Origin: Discostella pseudostelligera
Taxonomy: Eukaryota > Bacillariophyta > Thalassiosirophyceae > Thalassiosirales > Thalassiosiraceae
Length of the DNA stretch: 57,676 nt
Direction of reading: 5' to 3'
Assembly: GCA_036940085.1 (NCBI GenBank)
Contig: JALLBK010000020.1
Location: forward strand, 1-57,676
Shown: positions 21,801 through 30,922 of the stretch, piece by piece
How the letters are laid out: the number at the start of each line of letters is the position of its first letter
Position numbering within the stretch: position 1 is the first letter of the stretch
The notes under the pieces: generated by a model
Seen by the model: the letters and a program-made list of their open reading frames with translations, nothing else
Told to the model about the DNA's origin: nothing
Databases searched by the model: none
Position numbers and translations under genes: made by a program

Positions 21801-24800
21801 GAATTAACAAGTCAATCGAAGTGCAAGGAGACTTTCGGAACAATTCTGCTGGCAAAGATGTCGCTACCATCGGTGTATTGGATATTTTTGGTTTCGAGTC
21901 ATTTGAAAACAACTCATTCGAACAACTCTGTATCAATTACTGCAACGAGGCACTGCAACAACAATTCAACCGATTCGTGTTCAAAGCTGAGCAGGCGGAG
22001 TATAAGCGCGAAGGAATCAAGTGGTCAAACATTGATTTTCCCGACAACCAAGAAACATTAGATTTGATCGAAGCAAAGCGTATCGGTATATTCTCAGTGT
22101 TGGATGAGCAGTGTCGCTTGCCAAGACGTACCGATCAAACTTTTGCCAAGGCGGTTTACGAGACATGCAGCGAGAACTCAATCTACTTCTCAGCGTCGCA
22201 GATGCAAATATCAAAGGGAAGGTTTGTCGTGGTGCACTATGCCGGTGAAGTCGAGTACAGTAGCGACAATTTCATATTGAAGAACAAGGACGAATTGCCG
22301 AAAAGTGCATCGAATCTCTTGGCTTCGTCATCGGTAACTTTGGTCTCTGCGCTTGCGACTGTAATCACAAATAGTGGCAAAAGTCCCAAACATGCATCAG
22401 GAGATAACGGCTATGCTCCACTGCAACGATCCTCCAGCACCCTTGCCCGACCTACGGTTAGTGGTCAGTTTTCGGCTCAGCTAAAAGACCTTCGATCTCG
22501 GATAGAAGCTACCGAGCCACATTATATCAGATGTCTCAAACCCAACGATCAATTACTTGCCAACCATTTTGATGAGTCACTTGTTGCTCATCAATTGAAC
22601 TGTGCCGGTGTACTTCCAGCCATGAAAATCGCAAGAGCTGGCTTCGCCATGCGATACCCTCATGCCTCATTCATTCAAAGGTATCGACCAATCGTCTTCC
22701 ATGATGCAAGGATGCGGACACGCAGCTTCAGCGGTCATCGACTCACGTGCCCGTATTTGATTAGTCTATTGACAACCAGTCTAGAGAATGAAATGCGACA
22801 GACCAACGTTGAAGAGATTGCTGACGTAGTGTCATGGGGGGTTCAAGTTGGAAAAACAAAAGTTTTCATGCGTACTACGGCGTTTGAGGCGTTAGAGAAA
22901 CTGCGCAATTCCGCATTGAATAAGGCGGCAACAATTCTGCAAGCCCGAACAAGGGCATTTATTTGCCAAAACAAATTCTACCTCATCCTGGGTTCAGTGT
23001 TGACGCTGCAATGCGCAACAAGGAAGCTGATTGCATCTCTTTATGTTCGACGACTGCGGTTCAATAAACGATCCATCGCTATCCAAAAGCAATGGCGTTC
23101 TTACTTTGCATGGATACGTTATCAAAATGTACTCTTTATCACTGCATGGTGCCAACGGTTCTTCAGGGGTAGAAGAGTTCGGAAGCAATGTGTTCGTATG
23201 ATTGAATATCGAAGTGCGATCGCGATTCAAAGTGCTTGGCGATCACATGTCTTTCAACAGTGTCATTCTCAATTGAAGCATGCCGCCATTGTGATCCAGT
23301 GCTGTTACAGAACACGGGCTTCTGTTTGGGCTTTGAAGCAGTTGAAACGAGAAGCCAAAGATATCAAAAGCATTTCGATGGAACGAGATAAGCTACGTAT
23401 GGAGATGAGACAAATAAAACAACAGCTCGAACGGGGCATGCATAATCGGAACACTATTGATAACTCTGATTCATGGACAACAACTGATAAGACGACGACA
23501 TCCCAAGAAGAAACAATACGCTTATTATCCAAAGAATGCTCGAAGAAAGATCAAGAGCTTTTAAGGCTTCGGCAAGAGATCGAGTCTCTTCGAGGAAGAG
23601 GAAGAGGTGTGACACTACTACCATCTTCTTCGACCAAAGGCAGAGCATTATTGCAAACTTCAACGAGTCTTCTTGACTCCGAATCTGACGTCCTTCCTCA
23701 ACTGGAATATTCACAGGTTTCATATCCTGATGGCTCGATGGAGAACACTCATGAGATGGAAAATATTTCGGTTGTCGACCAATCAATATGTTCATCGTTC
23801 GCTCTCGGCATTAACCTTGGCGAGATCCCATTTCATCAGGCAGTAATCAGTGGAGACAAGCATCGGTTATTAGAGGAAATCCAAAATGCGTCTTGTGTGG
23901 AGCTCGGCATCAATTCTACCGACTCCAAAGGAAGGTACGTCATCATTGAACTGTCGATTTGCTGCTGTGTTGATTTCGTGTACTGACTAACCCATGCATA
24001 CCACCAATTTGCGCAGATCGCCTTTGCACATTGCAGTTCAGCGCTCTAATCTCGAGCTAGTGCAAATTCTGCTCTCGCATGATGCAATTGCTAATACACA
24101 AGATTTTTCGGGCAATACAGCTTTGCATTATGCGGATTCACCTGATATGACCCGAATGCTGCTAGAGGGGGGCGTTAGTCCAAACATACCAAACGGAGCT
24201 GGATTGTGTTCTTTGCATTTGGCCGTGAAAAGGCGTGATTTCGCATCAGTGAAGCACCTCTTGTCATACGGAGCGGACGTGAACAATGCCGATGATGCAT
24301 ACTGGTACTCTCCGCTTCATTTGGTGGCACTTGCAGACGAGTCACAGGTAAACAACACATCTCCATCATTCCGCGGGCCAATCGCCGAGTTATTGTGCGA
24401 AGCCAAGCTTCCATCACTCCCTGATTTGAATTATCAAGACAGAAATGGCAATAGTCCACTACACCACGCCGTATCTCTTGTGGAAGAAGATGCTGGCACT
24501 CTCATTTCACTCTTCATTGAGCACGGGTCAAACCCCAAGATTGCAAACAATCGTGGGCAGACACCAATTCATATATATTGCAACAACCACATTGCTCGAC
24601 AATTTGTTTTTTACCACGAAGCGCTGCATTTGATGCTAGCCAAAGGAGCTGACCCAAACATGGTGTCATCGAGTGGCTGCACTGCGTTACATCTGGCACT
24701 TTACCATCAAGACATGGAAGCGGCTGCACTGCTCGTTAGATATGGAGCGCAACTCAACATGGTATGGAAGAAGCCGCAAAAGTGGGGAATGTTCTGGACG

Positions 24801-25181
24801 GACATGGGGTCGGAGGATGTCTTGCCACTGGACATGCTCGAAGATCTCCCAAGTCTTCATCGACTTTTATCGGAAATATCAAAACCAACAATACCTGCAC
24901 CGCACAGACTTAAATGCATGCATTGCAAAATGAAGTTTGGTTTGTTTGCCAGGCGACATAACTGCACACATTGTGGACGTTCCGTTTGTGGGCAATGCTG
25001 CATTGGATCCATACATCAACATTACTTTCCTACTTTGAACAATGAAGAGAGGAGCGGTAGAATGATGTTCAAGGTATGCTCCCTTTGCGAACCGATTCTC
25101 CTCTCAAAGACGGTCAGAGTTCCTAGTTCAATTGTTGGTGGAAGCTGTGACCAAAGCTCGTTAGGGACGATCTCCATGTAA
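18811..25181 (+). CDS. Myosin heavy chain with ankyrin repeats and FYVE-like finger (frame broken by assembly artefact)
   Basis: Start is the ATG at 18811. One intron (23935-24016) and one artefact (72-bp duplication plus N near 20173) must be removed. The frame then closes exactly and gives about 2071 residues. Residues 1-530 are Ser/Pro/Asn-rich and disordered, followed by an SH3-like EWEWVRGYL. The motor (about 570-1350) has P-loop GESGAGKT (near 683), switch I NDNSSRFGKF, switch II DIFGFESF (near 1002) and EPHYIRCLKPN. About five IQ motifs (1345-1485) and a short coiled coil follow. Five to seven ankyrin repeats come after the intron, then a double zinc finger CMHCKMKFGLF...RRHNCTHCG...VCSLC close to the C-terminus. 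The motor residues are intact. The finger lacks the WxxD motif of classical PI3P-binding FYVE domains, so lipid binding is uncertain. A cargo motor for endosome-like membranes is an inference. Confidence 0.9.
20101..20245. repeat. Perfect 72-bp duplication flanking a single N (assembly join artefact)
   Basis: Bases 20101-20172 are repeated exactly at 20174-20245, with one N at 20173 between them. Each copy starts with five CAT codons. The 73 extra bases shift the frame, which breaks the myosin gene into two apparent ORFs. Deleting them joins ...HHHHHGHGGTPIW...NNNTD to EPVNDNEWEWVRG in frame. This is the pattern of two contig ends scaffolded without collapsing their overlap. Confidence 0.9.
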
Positions 25182-25544
25182 GAGGTTTCCTAAACTATTT
25201 CATGATAATCAATAAACATAAGAAGGATTAAACACAGCATCATCGTCTTGTGCCAGCCAATATGACAACGATATTAAATGCAATCAACATCATAATCCAC
25301 GTGACACGTCGCAGTCAAAAGTTCTAATAAGCAATTTATTCGTTAACCATATTCTAGCGCTCTTGCGTGCAGCAACGATGATGAATCCTGCAGCAAAGAA
25401 TGATGCAGCTTCCACAGATGAGCGGTGACCAGAGGGACCTTACGCTCTTTATGCTACTGAGTTCGAAAGCGAAAGAGGCAAAGTACAAGAGAGGAGCAAT
25501 TTCATTAATAAACGTTTCGAAATTGCATTCAATGCCTCCTTTCA
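25182..25544. other. Convergent 3' region between myosin and trigger factor
   Basis: 363 bp that should contain both 3' UTRs. It holds CCACGTGACACGTCGC (25299-25314), a G-box-like sequence without an adjacent E2F site. No gene or RNA was recognised. Confidence 0.45.
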
Positions 25545-27562
25545 TTACTCATCATCGTCATCATCAACAACACCGTCACCATCCGAGCCAGAGTTGATGT
25601 AATTCATTATGACTTGCGTGGTGAGTTCCAAATCTTCCTCCTTAGTACTTGCAGTCACAGAAGATGTGTCCGTTTCCACCACTGCTAACTCTACCACAGG
25701 CTCTGCATCTTCTACCTTCTCCTCTTCTACCAAAGGAGTTTCAGCAACAGTAGTAGCCGTTACGGCGGTGACGACATCCTGCTTACCTTCATCGGCCTGC
25801 TGTTCACGTGCCAAACTTTCCGCGGCCAACCTCTCCATCAACGCCTCATCAAAACCTTCCTCATTGATATATTCGACTGTCAAGTCAGCAGCGTCCGCCA
25901 AAAGATCATACACCATTCGACGTTCCAACGTAGACTCAACCTTCCTTCTAAGCTGCTCATCATCCGTGTCATCCATATTGGTACCATCCTTGGCAGCCTG
26001 ATCTTTCAATGATTGCATCTGCTCCTCAACCTGATAGGCAGGAACTTGGATATTCTCAAGACGAGCAATCTCATCCACGGCCATGCTAATCTTAAAATCA
26101 CGAATAATCGAATCCTTTTGAATATCCTTGTACTTGACAAAATTTTCGGGAGAGATTAGCTTCTTAATCTCCTCATCGGCCATACCGTTGTCACGCATGT
26201 CTGTCATCATGAGGGCATACTTCTCACGCGCCTGGTTGGTGACCAAGGTATCGGGAATGTCGACATCCATGCATTCGGAGAGGGCCCTACCGAGGGCTTC
26301 GTTGCGTGCGCCCATATATTCTTGAGCATCTTGGGTGTCGACGGCCTTTCGTAGTTCATCGCGCAGACCGTCAGCGGTGAGACCAGGACGGACTTCGTTG
26401 GCGAACTCATCCGTGATGATGGGGAGGATACGTTTGGATGCAGAAAGAATTGTGACATCGAAAATGGCGTTCTTTCCAGCAAGTTCCTTGTTCTTCAAAG
26501 CCTGTGTACATGTCAGTGGAAAGATAATTGGTCAACAACTTCACAGCAATCGGTAAAGAACAACGCAAGCCATATCAACCATCAAATACTCACATCTGGA
26601 AATCGAACTTTAACAGTCTTCGTCTCCCCAACCTTGCCTCCCTCCAGCCCCTCGACCAATCCAACCATATACCGTCCACCTCCCAAAATCACCTCCACAT
26701 CATCTCCACTGGCTGCATCGGGCAATTTATCCCCCTTCTCTCCATCAGGCGTGGCCATATATCCCACCATATTCACCTTACAAGCGTCTCCCATAGCCAA
26801 TGGTAGAGATTCATCCTCGAATGGTTCCAACTTGGCATATCGTTCGGTGAGATCTCGCAATGCGGCATCAAATCGTACTTGATTGAATGGCTTTCGCTTA
26901 TACGTTCCCTTTAATCCAAAGTACGGCTTATTATCACCTTCCACATTTTTCCATTGAATTTCCGGCCAAACATCACATTTCACCACCACCTCCAAATCTT
27001 CTCCGGGTGTGAAACTCTCAGCCAATTGTTCCGCAGGTGTCACCAGCGTAGGTTGACCGATGGGCTCTAATTCATATTCCAACTTAAGCGTCGCTCCAAT
27101 CAATTCACCACAAAGATCATTAATAGTCATTGTTTTCAATGCCTTTTTACCACCCTGTTTGGCCCAAGCATTTTCAAGGATCTGGGGTGGGATTTTAGCA
27201 CCCTTGCGAAAACCGGGTATGGCGACTTTTTTGGCCACTTCGGAGAGAGTCTTGTCGTACGCGGCCGAGGTGGCCGAGGCGGGTATGTGGAGAGTGAGTT
27301 CGACGGCACTGTCTGGCAAACGTTGGAGAGAGGAGGACTTTTTGGATTCAGCTGCTGTAGATGACAGATGAAGATGCGTATTTTGACGAAGTGCGATGAG
27401 CGCAGGGGCGGAACATGTGGTGGTAGAGGTGGTGCTTTGAGTTCGAGCAATAGAAATAGATGCATGACGATGATGTTGTGGAGCAGTGTAGGTGAAGGCA
27501 TCGGCACGGAACGCCGAGAGGGCCATGCAGGAGGCCAACGCCATCGGAGAGATTTTCACCAT
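25545..27562 (-). CDS. tig: Trigger factor-type ribosome-associated chaperone, plastid
   Basis: Two exons (27562-26594, 26501-25545; 92-bp intron) encode 641 residues. The N-terminus is a signal peptide (MVKISPMALASCMALSAFRA) ending in DAFTYTAP, an almost ideal diatom ASAFAP-type plastid site. The ribosome-docking domain carries the trigger-factor signature IPGFRKGAKIPPQIL. It is followed by a FKBP-type prolyl isomerase domain (GDACKVNMVGY to GKVGETKTVKVRFPDALKN, restored by the splice) and the long helical C-terminal chaperone arms. The last ~100 residues are acidic, ending GDGVVDDDDDE, which bacterial trigger factors lack. The role is to bind nascent chains on plastid ribosomes. The gene is convergent with the myosin gene. 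Confidence 0.9.
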
Positions 27563-27728
27563 GATGTCTGATTCAACTGGCTATGATAATGATATCTACT
27601 GGGCGGCGTTCGTTCGAGTGCCGATACTACTGCTACTATGATACTGGACGACGGCAGGGACGATTATGGTTATGGTTGGTGGATGGTGAAGATCGGCTGT
27701 GGTCGGTGTCAAGTGGAAGTTGCGTAAG

Positions 27729-27851
27729 ACGTCAGTGCATCCCAATTGCTACGGACTCCCAAGTGCTCAGATATGGCGATATTAGGGCGAGAAATGGCGG
27801 GGTGAATATTTCATGGCGGGAAAGTTGATGGCTTTTATGGCGGGAAATGCC
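27729..27851. promoter_or_regulatory. CRE-like and E2F-like sites in the trigger factor/DUF2237 promoter
   Basis: The 499-bp divergent gap 27563-28061 contains ACGTCA (27729-27734) and three GGCGGG cores: AAATGGCGGGGTGAAT (from 27792), TCATGGCGGGAAAG (27811-27824) and TATGGCGGGAAATG (27836-27849). They lie 165-290 bp from the trigger factor ATG and 210-335 bp from the DUF2237 gene ATG. Confidence 0.5.
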
Positions 27852-28061
27852 ACCTACATAGGACCTGGTATCCGGTCAGCGGGATGATGACTCATCACAT
27901 CATCTTCTGCTCCGCCAACACACAAAACGCAAGAATTGAAAGTGGACCATGGAGACCATCCTCGAGCACTCGATGCTCATTGAGCCAGCAATAGTAGGTG
28001 GGGAGTGTTCGACACGGCATCTCTTTGACGTGCAATCGACGATCGTTAAAAAGCGACAATC

Positions 28062-28853
28062 ATGCCGTCCCGAGGAGCGCTCCTACTCGTACTCTTGACC
28101 ATCGTCGTTGATACTCTCGTCGCCAGCAGCACCGACGACGGCGATGGCAGCTACCAAAACATTCTAGGATCCACACTCCGCAGCTGCTCCTACGACGGCA
28201 CTGCACTCACCGGCTACACTCGTACTGGCTACTGTGTCGATCAAGACGACGACGCTGGCTCGCATCACATATGCATCAACCTCTCGTCCATCGCCACTAC
28301 TGGACAAAACTTTTGTTCTGTCACCGGACAGAGTGATTGGTGTTCGTCCACTGACATGCCATGTCATGAAGACCCCAACGATTCCACTTGTGCTATTGAG
28401 AATTGGTGTGTTTGTCAATGGGCATTTGCAAGCTATATTGAGAAAGCGGGAGGATGTGATACCATTCAGGAGATTCAGTGCGATGCCATTAATATGAAGG
28501 CGCTGGAGGCGTACAAGTCAAATACCAACAAGTATGGGCAGGCATTGGAGTGTTTGTATAAGAGATGTGAGTTGGACATGTCCACCTATTCCTACGCTTT
28601 GTCTTCCTCTATGTCTTCGACCGCCAATACGGTTCGTGATGGTAGTTCGGCTACTGAAACTGAAGAGAACGCAGCATCATCAACTCGTCGAATTATGATT
28701 GGACTTTGTGTTGCCCTCGCTGCAGTGGTGGGCGGTCTCGCGTACATTACTATTGCAAAGAAAAGGAGAGGAAGAGTGAACATGATGATGGGTGAGGATA
28801 ACGGTAGTACGGGATGGAAGAGAGATGACATGACAGCCAAAATGTCGCTTTGA
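28062..28853 (+). CDS. DUF2237-domain type I membrane protein
   Basis: A single-exon 263-residue protein. A signal peptide (ALLLVLLTIVVDTLVAS) is followed by an extracytoplasmic domain matching DUF2237: NILGSTLRSCSYDGTALTGYTRTGYC, DDDAGSHHICI, ENWCVCQWAFASYIEKAGGC and a C-terminal helix ending LYKRC. The domain is Cys-rich (at least ten Cys), which suits disulfides in the secretory path. A Ser/Thr linker leads to one transmembrane helix (IMIGLCVALAAVVGGLAYITIA) and a basic stop-transfer KKRRGR with a short cytoplasmic tail. DUF2237 proteins are mostly known as small soluble bacterial proteins of unknown function, so no activity is assigned. Confidence 0.78.
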   Translation: MPSRGALLLVLLTIVVDTLVASSTDDGDGSYQNILGSTLRSCSYDGTALTGYTRTGYCVDQDDDAGSHHICINLSSIATTGQNFCSVTGQSDWCSSTDMPCHEDPNDSTCAIENWCVCQWAFASYIEKAGGCDTIQEIQCDAINMKALEAYKSNTNKYGQALECLYKRCELDMSTYSYALSSSMSSTANTVRDGSSATETEENAASSTRRIMIGLCVALAAVVGGLAYITIAKKRRGRVNMMMGEDNGSTGWKRDDMTAKMSL

Positions 28854-29019
28854 ACAGCATCGGTGAAGTGATTTAGTTTGCCTCCTCGGGAGTAGCTCTT
28901 TCGGTAGTTTGTGTAGGAATAGATAGTGAATGAAGATGTTTGATGTATTTAATCGATTAATATTGTACATACCGCTAAGTACTGCTATTGAGGTTTCTCA
29001 TGTGTCCGTCTGTCGACCG

Positions 29020-29033
29020 ATTTGGCGGGAACT
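29020..29033 (+). promoter_or_regulatory. E2F-like site before the AC40 gene
   Basis: The only notable element in the 303-bp gap 28854-29156 is ATTTGGCGGGAACT, 124-137 bp before the ATG at 29157. The rest of the gap is the 3' UTR of the DUF2237 gene and a pyrimidine-rich leader. Confidence 0.5.
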
Positions 29034-29156
29034 GAAGATCCAACTTCATCTCCATCTCTATCCGTCCGACGCCCGCCATCCGCCATCACCGACCACCGAC
29101 GCCATCAATTAATTCATCCATAATCACAATCCTATCCCCCGCCCCACACTATCATC

Positions 29157-30500
29157 ATGCCTCCCTCTCCCGAACCAGACCTCTCCTCCACCGGTGGCAT
29201 CTACGACGTGAACGAATCTGGCATTCACTTCCGCCACGCGCCCTCGTTACCCACCCCCAAAGACGGCACCGAATTCCTCACTCGCATCTCGTCAAATCTC
29301 AAACTCCATATCCTCGACCGTCCCACCAAAGATGAATTAGTCTTTGAATTAATCGGTGTTGATGTTTCTTTTGCCAATGCATTACGTCGTATCATGATAT
29401 CGGAAGTACCCACCATGGCATTGGAATATATCTACATGTGGAACAATACCGGCCTAATCCACGATGAGGTACTCTCTCATCGTCTCGGGTTAATTCCATT
29501 AAATGTTGACCCACGATACTTTGATGAATATGGTTTCGATGTCGATGAGGAAGGAAATCCCGCCGCGACGGATAGGAATACTATTGTCTTTCGATTGAAT
29601 GTATCCTGTGGACGGAATGCTAAGGAAGATGAAAAGATACGAACGAAGATGGAAGTTAAATGGAAGCAAGAGGGGTTGGTGAGTGGGTATGATGTGGAGG
29701 AGGCACAGCAGAAGAAGAAGAATAAGAGTACTGACAATACGGTTGATGATGATGCTAATGAAGAGAAAGAAGAGAGCAAAGAGGATGATGAGGGTTTGGA
29801 ACCATCGGTAATGAATCTTTCCCTATCGGATCGAGCTGCCAACAACGCCGTGGCTTCATCCAACATTTCCACCAACGCACCCATCGACTCTCCCAATCGA
29901 CCATTCACACGACATGTCTACACACGTGATTTGCTCTGGGCACCCCAAGGCGATCAACTGTCTCGCTTCCCTCTTTCTTCCTCGGGTGTAGGAAGTGGTG
30001 TCGGCGGTGGTATCCGCCCTCTCCATGAGGATATACTCATTGCGAAATTACGTCCTGGACAAGTGATTGAGTTGGAAGCACATGCTCGTAAGGGGATAGG
30101 GAAAGATCATGCCAAATTCAGTCCGGTGGCTACGGCGAGTTATCGTCTACTGCCGCATATTGAGATATTGAAACCAATTTATGATGAGTTGGCGGAGGAG
30201 TTGGTGAACTGGTATGAACCGGGTGTGTTCAAATGCGTCCCGACTACTGAGGATGGACATCGCGTCAAGGCCATAGTATCCAATCCATACGCTTGCACCA
30301 TGTCACGAAACTTTATGCGCAATCCAATCTTGAAAGAGAGTATTAAGATGAGCCGTGTACCCAATCACTTCATATTTAGTGTCGAGAGTGTGGGGATGAT
30401 GGAACCGGCGATTATTGTGTCCGAGGCGTTGAAGATTTTGAAGAAGAAGTGTGAGAGGGTGAGTGGATTGGCGGATGAGGCATCGGTGGCGCATGGGTAG
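29157..30500 (+). CDS. RPC40: RNA polymerase I and III common subunit AC40 (RPAC1/POLR1C)
   Basis: A single-exon 447-residue protein of the Rpb3/alpha family. The alpha-like dimerisation motif is FELIGVDVSFANALRRIMISEVPTMALEYIYMWNNTG, followed by DEVLSHRLGLIPLNVDP and, after an insert, RPLHEDILIAKLRPGQVIELEAHARKGIGKDHAKFSPVATASYRLLP and the C-terminal FIFSVESVGMMEPAIIVSEALKILKKKC. It pairs with AC19 to nucleate assembly of Pol I and Pol III in the nucleus. An acidic Lys/Asp/Glu insert (around residues 180-220) makes it about 100 residues longer than the human protein. The two genes downstream and upstream run in the same direction. Confidence 0.93.
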   Translation: MPPSPEPDLSSTGGIYDVNESGIHFRHAPSLPTPKDGTEFLTRISSNLKLHILDRPTKDELVFELIGVDVSFANALRRIMISEVPTMALEYIYMWNNTGLIHDEVLSHRLGLIPLNVDPRYFDEYGFDVDEEGNPAATDRNTIVFRLNVSCGRNAKEDEKIRTKMEVKWKQEGLVSGYDVEEAQQKKKNKSTDNTVDDDANEEKEESKEDDEGLEPSVMNLSLSDRAANNAVASSNISTNAPIDSPNRPFTRHVYTRDLLWAPQGDQLSRFPLSSSGVGSGVGGGIRPLHEDILIAKLRPGQVIELEAHARKGIGKDHAKFSPVATASYRLLPHIEILKPIYDELAEELVNWYEPGVFKCVPTTEDGHRVKAIVSNPYACTMSRNFMRNPILKESIKMSRVPNHFIFSVESVGMMEPAIIVSEALKILKKKCERVSGLADEASVAHG

Positions 30501-30922
30501 TGAATCGATAGGGCAAGTAGTATTCAAAGTGAAAGCAAATTGCAAAATGCACTGTTGGGCTGTTGGGATAAAGAAGTTGGCGATTGAACTTCTCCTACTA
30601 AACTTTGTGTAGTTTATCGAGATACCTTTTACCTTGGAACCAATCGGTGGCAATTCGGGTTGAACGACAGCCGATACACCTCATTTGATAAAGCATTGGC
30701 TTGGGTGACATCATGCCCGGAAATGAAAGAGAGTATCAACCGATACGAGGCGTCGGTGGCGCTCATGGTTCATACACATCATGCACCTACCTCTATGCAC
30801 TCTCAGGCGGAGACAGACGGACAGACCACTCATTCTCAACCCCATGCCGCCGCCTCACCATCACTCATCACTCATTCATCAATGGAATTGGAATCGATGT
30901 TGAACTCATCGATCAAATAGGC
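30501..30922. other. Gap between AC40 and eIF2B gamma genes
   Basis: 422 bp containing the AC40 3' UTR and the eIF2B gamma leader. The reading frame of eIF2B gamma is open upstream to about 30701, but without homology. An overlapping short frame from an ATG at 30723 ends with TAG two bases before the eIF2B gamma ATG and could be an upstream ORF. No GGCGGGA site was seen. Confidence 0.4.

Noticed and set aside
30660..30920. 86-residue ORF before eIF2B gamma
   Set aside because: Starts with TTG; the internal ATG version is at most an upstream ORF; no homology.
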